Assembly (NCBI GenBank): GCA_003232015.1
Contig: QIKU01000269.1
Span: forward strand, 1 to 7,198
DNA: 7,198 bases
Reading direction: 5' to 3'
From: Gammaproteobacteria bacterium
GTDB lineage: Bacteria; Pseudomonadota; Gammaproteobacteria; UBA6429
The position numbers were made by a program, and so were the translations under genes. Positions 1 to 6,342 of this stretch are shown here, one piece after another. The notes under the pieces were generated by a model, which worked only from the letters and a program-made list of their open reading frames with translations, ran no database searches and was not told the origin of the DNA. Every line of letters begins with the position of its first letter. Position 1 is the first letter of the stretch.

Positions 1-189
1 AAAACCGGCTGGCCCATCGCGCCCATGATACCAGGTCGTTGGCGCATTACGTGTAAGCACAACCAACTCACCCTGCTTTTTTAAATCATCAACGCCTTTA
101 CCACCACATGCAACCAGCAATAGCACAACGGCTAATAATAAAACCTGACTTATTCTATTTATAATAGAAGTATTAAGATGCAACCCCAT
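1..189 (-). CDS. mltF: MltF-like membrane-bound lytic murein transglycosylase, N-terminal part (runs off window)
   Basis: Only the first 63 codons are inside the window; the rest lies beyond its left edge. The ATG at 187-189 is preceded by a GAGG ribosome binding site (195-198 on the complement). The protein opens with a lipoprotein signal: a hydrophobic stretch at about residues 16-26 and a lipobox LVAC with the lipidated Cys at residue 28. After a short linker comes ELVVLTRNAPTTWYHGRDGP (residues 41-60), the start of the substrate-binding-protein-like module that precedes the lytic transglycosylase domain in MltF, where a YEG-RDGPAGF-type motif is typical. Family members are anchored to the inner face of the outer membrane and cleave peptidoglycan glycan strands to 1,6-anhydro-muropeptides. 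The catalytic domain is not visible, so a stand-alone solute-binding lipoprotein cannot be excluded. The gene diverges from oxyR across 148 bp. Confidence 0.8.
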   Translation of the reverse strand, partial: MGLHLNTSIINRISQVLLLAVVLLLVACGGKGVDDLKKQGELVVLTRNAPTTWYHGRDGPAGF

Positions 190-235
190 GAATTCCTCAA
201 TCTTAATTTTATAAAAAACGACCCTGTATCAGTTA

Positions 236-241
236 AGTATA
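236..241 (-). promoter_or_regulatory. Possible -10 box for the leftward mltF-like gene
   Basis: On the complement this reads TATACT, a 5/6 match to the sigma-70 -10 consensus, about 47 bp upstream of the start codon. No good -35 lies 16-18 bp further upstream (the best candidate, TTGTAC, is 20 bp away), so this is only a weak promoter suggestion. Confidence 0.25.
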
Positions 242-279
242 AGTGAATTAGAGCAATAGCGGTACAAACTCTTTTAGCA

Positions 280-307
280 TTGATATTCAGAAACGTTTGT
301 TTATACT
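280..307 (+). promoter_or_regulatory. Sigma-70 type promoter of oxyR
   Basis: The -35 box TTGATA (280-285, 5/6 match) is separated by 16 bp from the -10 box TATACT (302-307, 5/6 match). Transcription would start near 314, giving a leader of about 24 nt before the oxyR ATG at 338. Both boxes and the spacing are good, and nothing else in the gap competes with them. Confidence 0.65.
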
Positions 308-337
308 AAAATTATTGGCATTACCTATGAGAAAAAC

Positions 338-1300
338 ATGAACTTACGGGATCTAAAATATGTTATTGCAGTGGCAGAAACCCGCCACTTCGGTAAAGCT
401 GCAGCGCGTTGCTTTGTTAGCCAGCCCACGCTCAGTGGACAGATTAAAAAGCTCGAAGGTGAACTGGGCGTGCTTATTTTCGAACGCACTAACCGTTCGG
501 TAGAAATTACCCCTGTTGGCCAGCTCATTCTGGAACATGCTCGACTGATTATGGAACAAGCCGATGTTATTCAACAGTTGGCACAAGCCCACCAGGATCC
601 CCTGGCCGGTGTATTGCGAATAGGCATTATCCCTACCCTAAGCCCTTACCTTATCCCCCTTATCCTGATGCCTCTTAAAAAGCAGTACCCGCAAATGCAG
701 TTAGTACTGTCTGAAGAAATGACAGACACCTTACTTGAACGACTGCGCAACCACGAAATTGATGCCGCACTACTTGCAACAGCGGTTGATGAACAGGACT
801 TGAAAACACGGCCATTGTTCGATGAACCCTTCTGGCTTGCTTACCCGAGTAAACATCGCTTTTATACTAAAGAAAAAATCACCCGCGCTGATCTGGATAA
901 TGCTGATTTACTATTACTGTCAGAAGGCCATTGCCTTGCAAAGCAGGCAATGGATATTTGCCACTTAAAGGAACGTAAAGAGCAGGGAGAAATGGCAGAT
1001 CTGCGTGCATCGAGCCTGGAAACCTTACTGCAGCTCGTGGGTGCCGGTTTTGGCACCACCCTTGTGCCCGCACTGGCCATGCGCGGTTCCTGGACCAGCG
1101 GCAGTGGCATTGTTGCAACTAAACTCGAATTTAAGGATGCCCAACGCCGCATATCACTTGTTTCCAGAAAAACCTACCCACGACAAAAAGCACTGGATGC
1201 TTTTGCACAGGTGATTATTGAAAACCTGCCCAACACGGTCTCCCCGTTGATTAAAAGCAAACGGACTAAAAAGAAAACACGTAAAACGGCAAAAAAATAA
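338..1300 (+). CDS. oxyR: OxyR, hydrogen peroxide-sensing LysR-type transcriptional regulator
   Basis: A 320-residue LysR-family regulator of the usual length. The N-terminal winged helix-turn-helix (about residues 1-60) contains the OxyR-type stretch FVSQPTLSGQIKKLE (26-40). The C-terminal sensing domain carries IGIIPT (95-100), FDEP (161-164) and the redox loop EGHCLAKQAMDIC. Its cysteines fall at 199 and 208 with His198 before the first: the same positions as the peroxide-sensing pair of E. coli OxyR, which forms an intramolecular disulfide on oxidation. It should therefore be a working sensor and activator of antioxidant genes. A near-consensus operator at 2353-2389 marks the downstream DUF2061-garA unit as a target. 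The start is supported by the family N-terminus (MN-RDL-Y); the Shine-Dalgarno is weak (GAGAAA). An odd point is the lysine/arginine-rich tail at 306-320. Its stop codon lies 2 bp from the end of the convergent peroxidase gene. Confidence 0.96.
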   Translation: MNLRDLKYVIAVAETRHFGKAAARCFVSQPTLSGQIKKLEGELGVLIFERTNRSVEITPVGQLILEHARLIMEQADVIQQLAQAHQDPLAGVLRIGIIPTLSPYLIPLILMPLKKQYPQMQLVLSEEMTDTLLERLRNHEIDAALLATAVDEQDLKTRPLFDEPFWLAYPSKHRFYTKEKITRADLDNADLLLLSEGHCLAKQAMDICHLKERKEQGEMADLRASSLETLLQLVGAGFGTTLVPALAMRGSWTSGSGIVATKLEFKDAQRRISLVSRKTYPRQKALDAFAQVIIENLPNTVSPLIKSKRTKKKTRKTAKK

Positions 1301-1302
1301 AA

Positions 1303-2184
1303 CTACAAACCCAGCATGCTTAAATCCAGTTTGTCGCCTTTAACGGGCGGGCACCAGTAATAAGCGCCACTCACCGGGCGGGTAAACTTAAATAAGGCAT
1401 CACTCATTGCATCTTCATTGCCCAGCATTCGGTTAAGCACAGCATCGAAGGCCGCAAACGACTTACCAAAAGCAACAAATACCAGACCTCCGGCCATGCC
1501 TTCAGCCCAGGGCATTGAACGGCGCAACATAAACGCTTCTGGTTCAAAGCTTTCCTGGGCGGCACGTTTAACGTGTGCGGTTTCGGGGGCTTCATCAAAT
1601 TCTTCATTGTCTTTTACATGCCGACCAATCACATCATCACGTTCATTGGTTTGCATTGCGTCTAAAATATCAAAGTCATGTAGCCATTGCTGTACAGCAA
1701 CAAAACTGCCCCCGTCCAGGCCACTGCCCTGGCCTTGTACAATGGCCGCTTGAAGAGCTTCGTCTCCTGCGGGGTTTTCGGTGCCATCAACATAACCGCT
1801 CAAATCACGATTTTCGTCATACTGAAAAGAGTCGGTTATATCGCTCAATGCAAAACCCGGCGCTAGCATCAACTCTATCTGCCGTGAACGATGGAATATT
1901 TCACCACGATCGGTACCACGCAGCCAGCACCATAATGCGGTGGGGGTAGATGGTATTTCGATGCCCTGGCCTGCTTGTGCTGGCAATGTCGATAAACCAG
2001 GCACGCTTTTACCAATTAAATTCACCAGCGATTCACCCAGCCCAACAACTGTATTACTTAAATCAAGCTGTGTTGCCAGTGCTGTTAATGCCGACACAAC
2101 ATCGGGTTCTGAATCTATTGTAAAGGCCATATAGCGCGCCAGTTTGGTTTCTTCCGCAAGTATCCCCGGTTGTGTTATTTGCAT
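1303..2184 (-). CDS. Dye-decolorizing (DyP-type) heme peroxidase, YfeX-like
   Basis: A 293-residue protein with the hallmarks of the YfeX-like DyP family. The GxxDG motif is GYVDG (130-134) within RDLSGYVDGTENPAG, giving distal Asp133. The proximal heme ligand is His204 in ETAH (E. coli YfeX H215). The distal Arg221 and Ser223 in LRRSMPW match YfeX R232 and S234. No Sec or Tat signal is seen, so it should be cytoplasmic. Such enzymes use H2O2 to oxidise aromatic or porphyrin-type substrates; the natural substrate is generally unknown. The initiator ATG has only a weak upstream GGGA. The gene converges on oxyR with a 2-bp gap and shares the 278-bp region 2185-2462 with the divergent DUF2061-garA unit. 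The identified OxyR site lies nearer the latter, and I found no second OxyR tetrad at its own promoter. Placement beside OxyR suggests a role in peroxide handling. Confidence 0.93.
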   Translation of the reverse strand: MQITQPGILAEETKLARYMAFTIDSEPDVVSALTALATQLDLSNTVVGLGESLVNLIGKSVPGLSTLPAQAGQGIEIPSTPTALWCWLRGTDRGEIFHRSRQIELMLAPGFALSDITDSFQYDENRDLSGYVDGTENPAGDEALQAAIVQGQGSGLDGGSFVAVQQWLHDFDILDAMQTNERDDVIGRHVKDNEEFDEAPETAHVKRAAQESFEPEAFMLRRSMPWAEGMAGGLVFVAFGKSFAAFDAVLNRMLGNEDAMSDALFKFTRPVSGAYYWCPPVKGDKLDLSMLGL

Positions 2185-2352
2185 TTAGCTTTTCCCATTG
2201 ATGTTTGTTACGACTGTTGATGTGATTTATTTAAACAAGAATAGCCATAAATCACCATTATGTAAAAGAATCATTTTTGACTTAAATGACTACTGTCACT
2301 TTTCTACGCTACGCCCCATTCCCCGCCTCAGGATTTGCCGCTAACCCAATTG

Positions 2353-2389
2353 ATAGCTAAAACCTATTATTATCATAAAATCAAACGAT
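2353..2389 (+). promoter_or_regulatory. OxyR operator, near-perfect tetrad site
   Basis: The OxyR consensus is ATAG-N7-CTAT-N7-ATAG-N7-CTAT. Here the four elements are ATAG (2353-2356), CTAT (2364-2367), ATAA (2375-2378) and CGAT (2386-2389), each separated by exactly 7 bases: 14 of 16 positions match. The first spacer also has the preferred T at position 2 and A at position 6; the third spacer has the A only. The site ends one base before the -35 box of the DUF2061-garA promoter, the normal place for an OxyR-activated promoter. Confidence 0.85.
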
Positions 2390-2418
2390 TTTACCATTTG
2401 TTAATTTCAGTCGATAAT
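2390..2418 (+). promoter_or_regulatory. OxyR-activated promoter of the DUF2061-garA unit
   Basis: The -35 element TTTACC (2390-2395, 4/6 match) and the -10 element GATAAT (2413-2418, 5/6 match) are 17 bp apart. The weak -35 touches the end of the OxyR operator, as expected for a promoter that needs an activator. Transcription should begin near 2425, leaving a leader of about 38 nt. Confidence 0.7.
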
Positions 2419-2462
2419 CTCTCCCGTACTCAACGTAAACATGACATCTGGAGGACAAAACA

Positions 2463-2684
2463 ATGACCAAGACAATGAGCTTTGCAGCCGTTCACTACAG
2501 TATTGCCTTTACGGTCGCATATGTAATAACCGGTAGTGTACTGATTGGTGGCGCCATTGCATTAGTCGAACCGGCCATCAATACCGTTGCTTATCACTTC
2601 CATGAAAAAATCTGGCAGCGTAAGCAACAAGTGGACGATGCCAGCACACCATCCAGCGCATCACGTTTAGTACAACCAATTTAA
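2463..2684 (+). CDS. DUF2061 small membrane protein
   Basis: A 73-residue protein resembling the DUF2061 family. Typical features are a Lys/Ser start (TKTMSFAAVHYS), an aromatic-containing hydrophobic stretch ending YVITGS (20-25), a second hydrophobic stretch GGAIALVEPAIN, and the signature YHFHEKIWQR (44-53). Two membrane-spanning segments are likely at about 8-24 and 26-43, followed by a polar, Ser-rich cytoplasmic or periplasmic tail of about 20 residues. The ribosome binding site is strong (TGGAGG, ending 7 bases before the ATG). The family has no established function. Here it is the first gene behind the OxyR operator and precedes the Prx-Grx fusion by 35 bp, so it is probably induced by peroxide together with garA. 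A role at the membrane in redox or peroxide stress is inference from this position only. Confidence 0.85.
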   Translation: MTKTMSFAAVHYSIAFTVAYVITGSVLIGGAIALVEPAINTVAYHFHEKIWQRKQQVDDASTPSSASRLVQPI

Positions 2685-2719
2685 AATTTAATTTAACACA
2701 ATAAAACTGGAGAAATAAA

Positions 2720-3463
2720 ATGTTTGATAATTATGAAGGTAAAAACGTACCACAGGTGACTTTTCGTACCCGTCGCAACCACGAATGGGTAGACGTAACC
2801 ACAGATGAAATTTTTAAAGGTAAAACCGTTCTTGTTTTTTCATTACCTGGTGCTTTTACCCCAACATGTTCATCGACCCATGTACCACGTTATAACCAGT
2901 TAACACCTGCATTTAAACAACACGGTGTTGATGAGGTAGTTTGCGTATCAGTAAATGATGCTTTTGTAATGAACGAATGGAAAGCCGAGCAAAAAGCAAA
3001 CAACATTACTTTTATGCCGGATGGCAATGGCCACTTCACCGATGGCATGGGCATGCTGGTTGACAAGGAAGACCTGGGGTTTGGCAAACGTTCATGGCGT
3101 TATTCGATGCTGGTAAAAGATGGCGTGGTTGAAAAAATGTTTGTTGAACCCAACAAGCCTGGCGACCCGTTTGAAGTGTCTGATGCAGACACCATGCTGG
3201 CATACATTGCACCGAATGCAGAAAAGCCAAAAGACGTAACGCTTTTTACACGCGAAGGCTGCGAATACTGTGTGCGTGCCAAAGGCATGTTGAATGATGC
3301 CGGTATTCAATTTGATGAACTTGTTCTGAACCGTGATTTTACCGAAACAACAATACGTGCTGTATCCGGTATGTCGACAGTACCACAAGTGTTCGTTAAT
3401 GGTGATCACATCGGTGGTTCTGAAGATTTAGAACAATATTTATCAAAAGGAAAAGCAGCGTAG
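2720..3463 (+). CDS. garA: Hybrid peroxiredoxin-glutaredoxin (glutathione or glutathione-amide dependent peroxidase)
   Basis: A 247-residue natural fusion, the normal size for this type. The N-terminal Prx5-like domain (about 1-165) has the peroxidatic motif PGAFTPTC with Cys50, a second Cys75 in VVCVSVND, and Arg124/Arg127 in GKRSWRYS, one of which probably activates the thiolate. The C-terminal glutaredoxin domain (about 170-245) has the redox motif CEYC (181-184), the cis-proline motif TVPQVF (Pro222) and IGGSEDL (231-237). The peroxidase reduces H2O2 or alkyl hydroperoxides, and the fused glutaredoxin recycles it with a glutathione-type thiol. Known relatives are Haemophilus influenzae PGdx and Chromatium gracile GarA, whose gene adjoins an NADH-dependent glutathione amide reductase gene, as here. 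The ribosome binding site is CTGGAG, 8 bases before the ATG. It shares the OxyR-controlled promoter with the DUF2061 gene. Family assignment is very secure; the garA name rests on the reductase next door. Confidence 0.93.
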   Translation: MFDNYEGKNVPQVTFRTRRNHEWVDVTTDEIFKGKTVLVFSLPGAFTPTCSSTHVPRYNQLTPAFKQHGVDEVVCVSVNDAFVMNEWKAEQKANNITFMPDGNGHFTDGMGMLVDKEDLGFGKRSWRYSMLVKDGVVEKMFVEPNKPGDPFEVSDADTMLAYIAPNAEKPKDVTLFTREGCEYCVRAKGMLNDAGIQFDELVLNRDFTETTIRAVSGMSTVPQVFVNGDHIGGSEDLEQYLSKGKAA

Positions 3464-3480
3464 TTATTCACTGCCCTGCT

Positions 3481-3500
3481 GTATGCGATTTTTTGCATAC
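3481..3500 (+). other. Small hairpin after garA
   Basis: GTATGC (3481-3486) and GCATAC (3495-3500) form a perfect 6-bp stem around an 8-base T-rich loop, 17 bases after the garA stop. There is no T tract after the stem, so it is not an intrinsic terminator by itself; it may stabilise or process the transcript end, or be chance. Confidence 0.4.
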
Positions 3501-3521
3501 CGCCTTCCTTGTATTAATAAC

Positions 3522-3551
3522 GGGTGGCTCAAATAGTGAGCCACCCTTTTT
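3522..3551 (+). terminator. Strong intrinsic terminator between garA and garB
   Basis: A perfect 10-bp stem, GGGTGGCTCA (3522-3531) with TGAGCCACCC (3537-3546), closes a 5-base AATAG loop and is followed by five T (3547-3551). It looks like a textbook Rho-independent terminator for the DUF2061-garA transcript. It sits only 22 bases before the garB start codon, which raises the question of how garB is transcribed. Confidence 0.85.
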
Positions 3552-3573
3552 AAAGAAGTTACAGGAGTTTACT

Positions 3574-4989
3574 ATGAACAAGCAACAGTATGATTTAATT
3601 GCTATCGGCGGTGGCAGTGGCGGTTTGGCCGTTGCCGAGAAGGCAGCTAACGCAGGCAAAAAAGTAGCCATCATCGAAGCAAATAAAATAGGCGGCACCT
3701 GTGTTAACAACGGTTGCGTGCCTAAAAAAGTCATGTGGTATGCCGCCAATCTGGCGCATGCCGTCGACGATGCCAATGACTTCGGTATTCCCTCGCAACG
3801 CGGTAAAACCGACTGGCATAAACTTGTTTTAGCGCGTGAGCAATACATTAAAAACATCAACAACTACTGGGATGGTTACGTTGATGACACGGGTATTGAG
3901 CGTATTCAAGGCTATGCAACATTCGTTAATGCCAATACCGTCGAAGTCAATGGCATACCGTACTCGGCCGATCACATTGTTATCGCAACCGGCGGCCAAC
4001 CTATCGTGCCCCCTGTTCCAGGTGCCGAGTTGGGCATTACATCAGACGGCTTTTTCCAGATGCAGCAACAACCCAAACGGGTTGCCGTTATTGGCGGTGG
4101 TTACATTGGCGTAGAGTTAAGCGGTGTCCTGAGCGCATTAGGTTCGGATGTAACTTTAATTGCACTGGAAGATCGTATTATGGAACGTTTTGATCCAATG
4201 ATAAGCGAAGTACTGGAAAAAGAAATGCAACAACAAGGTATTCAACTTAAAACCGGTTTTCAGGTTGCCGCATTATCACGCAGCGCCGAAGGCATTGTAG
4301 TGAGTTCTGCTAACAAACAAAGCATCGTCGGTTTCGACACGGTTATCTGGGCAGTCGGTCGCCGCCCTAACACACGTGGACTTAATCTTGATGCAGCCGA
4401 TGTTCATACTTTACCCAATGGCATTATCCCTGTGGATGAATATGAAAACACCAATGTGCCGGGTATTTATGCCGTTGGCGATATCACCGGCAAAATGCCA
4501 TTAACACCCGTTGCTATCACTGCCGGGCGCAGGCTGGCCGAGCGTTTATTTAACAACAGGCCCGAAAGTAAAATGGACTATGACAATATCCCGAGCGTGG
4601 TTTTTTCACATCCACCTATCGGCACCGTTGGCATAAGCGAGGCCGATGCACGTAAACAGTATGGTGATAAAGTAACGGTGTATACAAGCGACTTTACCCC
4701 CATGCGGCATGCGTTATCGAGCCACGGTGCAACCACCGCCATGAAACTGGTTTGTGCAGGCAAAGACGAAAAGGTCGTTGGCATTCACATCATCGGTGAC
4801 AATGCCGATGAAATGTTACAGGGCTTTGCCGTTGCCGTAAAAATGGGCGCAACAAAAGCCGACTTCGATAACACCATTGCGATTCACCCCAGCAGTGCTG
4901 AAGAACTGGTTACCATGAGCGTTGCCGATGTTAACCATGAAGCACATCACACTGTGGATAATGGCCTGGAATATCAGGAGGCCAGTTAA
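3574..4989 (+). CDS. garB: Glutathione reductase-family flavoenzyme, probably NADH-dependent glutathione amide reductase
   Basis: A 471-residue class I FAD disulfide reductase. FAD-binding GGGSGG (12-17), redox motif [13 protein letters not shown] with Cys43/Cys48, nucleotide-binding GGGYIGVE (174-181), ATGG (138-141), VGD (301-303) and the catalytic HPSSAEE (His438, Glu443) are all present. It reduces a glutathione-type disulfide using a nicotinamide nucleotide. Compared with E. coli Gor, A179 is Gly, R198 is Leu, H200 is Asp and R204 is Glu, so the NADPH phosphate pocket is gone. E. coli N21 (human R37) is Glu22, unfavourable for a glycine carboxylate. Both traits fit GarB of Chromatium gracile. 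The ATG at 3574 has CAGGAG upstream and gives the family N-terminus. An upstream in-frame TTG at 3493 is rejected because it would translate through the terminator. The last ~22 residues extend past the usual VTM-R end and include HEAHH (455-459). If the inferences fail, it is an ordinary gor. Confidence 0.93.
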   Translation: MNKQQYDLIAIGGGSGGLAVAEKAANAGKKVAIIEANKIGGTCVNNGCVPKKVMWYAANLAHAVDDANDFGIPSQRGKTDWHKLVLAREQYIKNINNYWDGYVDDTGIERIQGYATFVNANTVEVNGIPYSADHIVIATGGQPIVPPVPGAELGITSDGFFQMQQQPKRVAVIGGGYIGVELSGVLSALGSDVTLIALEDRIMERFDPMISEVLEKEMQQQGIQLKTGFQVAALSRSAEGIVVSSANKQSIVGFDTVIWAVGRRPNTRGLNLDAADVHTLPNGIIPVDEYENTNVPGIYAVGDITGKMPLTPVAITAGRRLAERLFNNRPESKMDYDNIPSVVFSHPPIGTVGISEADARKQYGDKVTVYTSDFTPMRHALSSHGATTAMKLVCAGKDEKVVGIHIIGDNADEMLQGFAVAVKMGATKADFDNTIAIHPSSAEELVTMSVADVNHEAHHTVDNGLEYQEAS

Positions 4990-4990
4990 C

Positions 4991-5029
4991 AAAACGGGGC
5001 AAGTAACATACTTACTCGCCCCGTTTTTT
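4991..5029. terminator. Bidirectional intrinsic terminator between garB and the protease gene
   Basis: AAAACGGGGC (4991-5000) pairs perfectly with GCCCCGTTTT (5018-5027). Inside it AGTAA (5002-5006) pairs with TTACT (5012-5016) after one mismatch. The plus strand ends in six T (5024-5029); the complement ends in four T. It lies between two convergent genes, so it can serve both, with the plus strand the stronger direction. Confidence 0.88.
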
Positions 5030-5046
5030 ACTGCAACAACGATAAA

Positions 5047-6342
5047 TTAAAACGTTGTTAATGCGCCTATCTCATCTTCAATAAAACGCATTGGGCTAAG
5101 AATAAAGGTATTACCAGTATTATCCGAATAATCACTCGAACCACCCCACATAATGCCAGCAAGCGTTACTGTACTTCCATGCCAGACAAACACGGGTGAG
5201 CCACTGTCGCCAGGGCCAGCGAGTTTTGTACCACTGCGGTAAACCGTGTCCTGACATTTCATATGCACGTCAGAGTTACTCACATTCATATCCTGACAGG
5301 TTCCCGTTACTCTGCCATACGTCCAGCCGGTAGTGCGCCCTACCTTATCAAGATAATTACCCACGATGTTCGTTTGTCTTTCAGCAATAACCGTCATCTC
5401 TGGGCTGGTCGAATTAATGGTTAACGACATATTATTCCAACCGGTTGTTCTGGCAACCTTACCCAGATTAGAAGTGACACCACCATAGTAACGAACAAAC
5501 GCCGCATCACTATAACGGCAACGTTTAAACCAGGGGCAAACCCAGGGCCAGGCAGAAGTAAAGTAATTAGGATCTACATATTCGTACCCCACTAACTCTG
5601 TATTATCCTGATAAAACAAGGTGCCTTCTGTTCCCCCTCGTGTGTCAGTACAATGTGAATTGGTAAGAAAACCCCGCACACCAGACCGGTAAGCATTAAA
5701 ACCCAATGTACAGGTACTTTTACCACCGTTATTCGTAAATTGAATTTGAATTCCGCCTTTGGTTGGGCGATGCCGACTACGCAAACTATGCGTCATTGCA
5801 ACCACCGGTTTGGCTTCAACAATTTTAACGGCACTTAACGGTACACCTTCGCTCACCAGTATGTCTTCGACCGATTGCCTTAGTTTCATATTGGATATGC
5901 CAATAGTAAGGCGATTTTTAGCTTCATCCAAATCAAGAAACACCGCTTCTTTTAATAAGAATATATTCCCGGCAGAACTTTTCCATTTCGAAAGTTGTCG
6001 TGCTTTAAGCACTCTGAAGTCACCCGCCTTTAACCTGGGCTTACCTTTAAAGTGTTTGCTTCTTGCCTTACGACTACCATCAATACTACGAGCAAACACT
6101 TTTTTAAGCGCAGCCTGCGCCGCCGCTTTCGCTTTGGGGTTGGTTAAATAAACATTCAAGTCACCATTATCGTCATAAAACATGCCACCAAACTCTGGCA
6201 CCACCTCCGTTACAGTCATTAACTGCTGATCCATTGTCAATGGCTGCCCTTTAACAGGGTTAGCCGCCATCGCAGTTTGCGCCAGAACAATACACGATAA
6301 GGTTAGGCCAGCCCTTACCACCGTCTTTTTAACAAAGTTCAT
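5047..6342 (-). CDS. Secreted trypsin-fold (S1 family) serine protease with pro-region
   Basis: A 431-residue precursor. The N-terminus is a classical Sec signal (KK, hydrophobic core to about 22, cleavage near AMA-A at 26/27). Residues about 27-190 form a basic pro-region, possibly a folding chaperone as in alpha-lytic protease or streptogrisin relatives. The catalytic domain shows the triad: His230 in FLTNSHC, Asp279 in YSDAAFV, Ser380 in GPGDSGSPVF. Cysteine pairs likely form disulfides: 211-231 around the His, 269-275 just before the Asp, 349-363 before the Ser. The residue six before Ser380, equivalent to trypsin Asp189, is Leu374, so trypsin-like Lys/Arg cleavage is not expected; the substrate is unknown. 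The block VARTTGW/VGRTTGW occurs twice (296-302, 334-340). A strong AAGGAG lies 8 bases before the ATG. It lies downstream of thpR with a 133-bp gap and is unrelated in function to the peroxide genes. Confidence 0.9.
   Translation of the reverse strand: MNFVKKTVVRAGLTLSCIVLAQTAMAANPVKGQPLTMDQQLMTVTEVVPEFGGMFYDDNGDLNVYLTNPKAKAAAQAALKKVFARSIDGSRKARSKHFKGKPRLKAGDFRVLKARQLSKWKSSAGNIFLLKEAVFLDLDEAKNRLTIGISNMKLRQSVEDILVSEGVPLSAVKIVEAKPVVAMTHSLRSRHRPTKGGIQIQFTNNGGKSTCTLGFNAYRSGVRGFLTNSHCTDTRGGTEGTLFYQDNTELVGYEYVDPNYFTSAWPWVCPWFKRCRYSDAAFVRYYGGVTSNLGKVARTTGWNNMSLTINSTSPEMTVIAERQTNIVGNYLDKVGRTTGWTYGRVTGTCQDMNVSNSDVHMKCQDTVYRSGTKLAGPGDSGSPVFVWHGSTVTLAGIMWGGSSDYSDNTGNTFILSPMRFIEDEIGALTTF

Noticed and set aside
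292..328. Possible OxyR autoregulatory tetrad overlapping the oxyR promoter
   Set aside because: Only 11 of 16 consensus bases match, and a different alignment nearby reaches 9 of 16 in this AT-rich gap, so it is not clearly above background.
327..341. Four-codon upstream ORF (ATG to TGA) overlapping the oxyR start
   Set aside because: It has no Shine-Dalgarno and is short enough to occur by chance.
1418..2134. Rightward open frames inside the peroxidase gene
   Set aside because: They are antisense shadows of a gene with all DyP motifs, and their translations show no recognisable domain.
2230..2285. ATAG at 2241 as part of an OxyR site for the DyP peroxidase
   Set aside because: The other three tetrads at the required spacing do not match in either register.
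3493..3573. Upstream TTG start extending the reductase by 27 residues
   Set aside because: The extension would be translated from the terminator hairpin, lacks a ribosome binding site and does not resemble the family N-terminus; the ATG at 3574 has CAGGAG and starts as relatives do.
5759..6151. Rightward 130-residue open frame inside the protease pro-region
   Set aside because: It is antisense to the signal peptide/pro-region frame, which has a strong ribosome site and continues into an intact catalytic domain.
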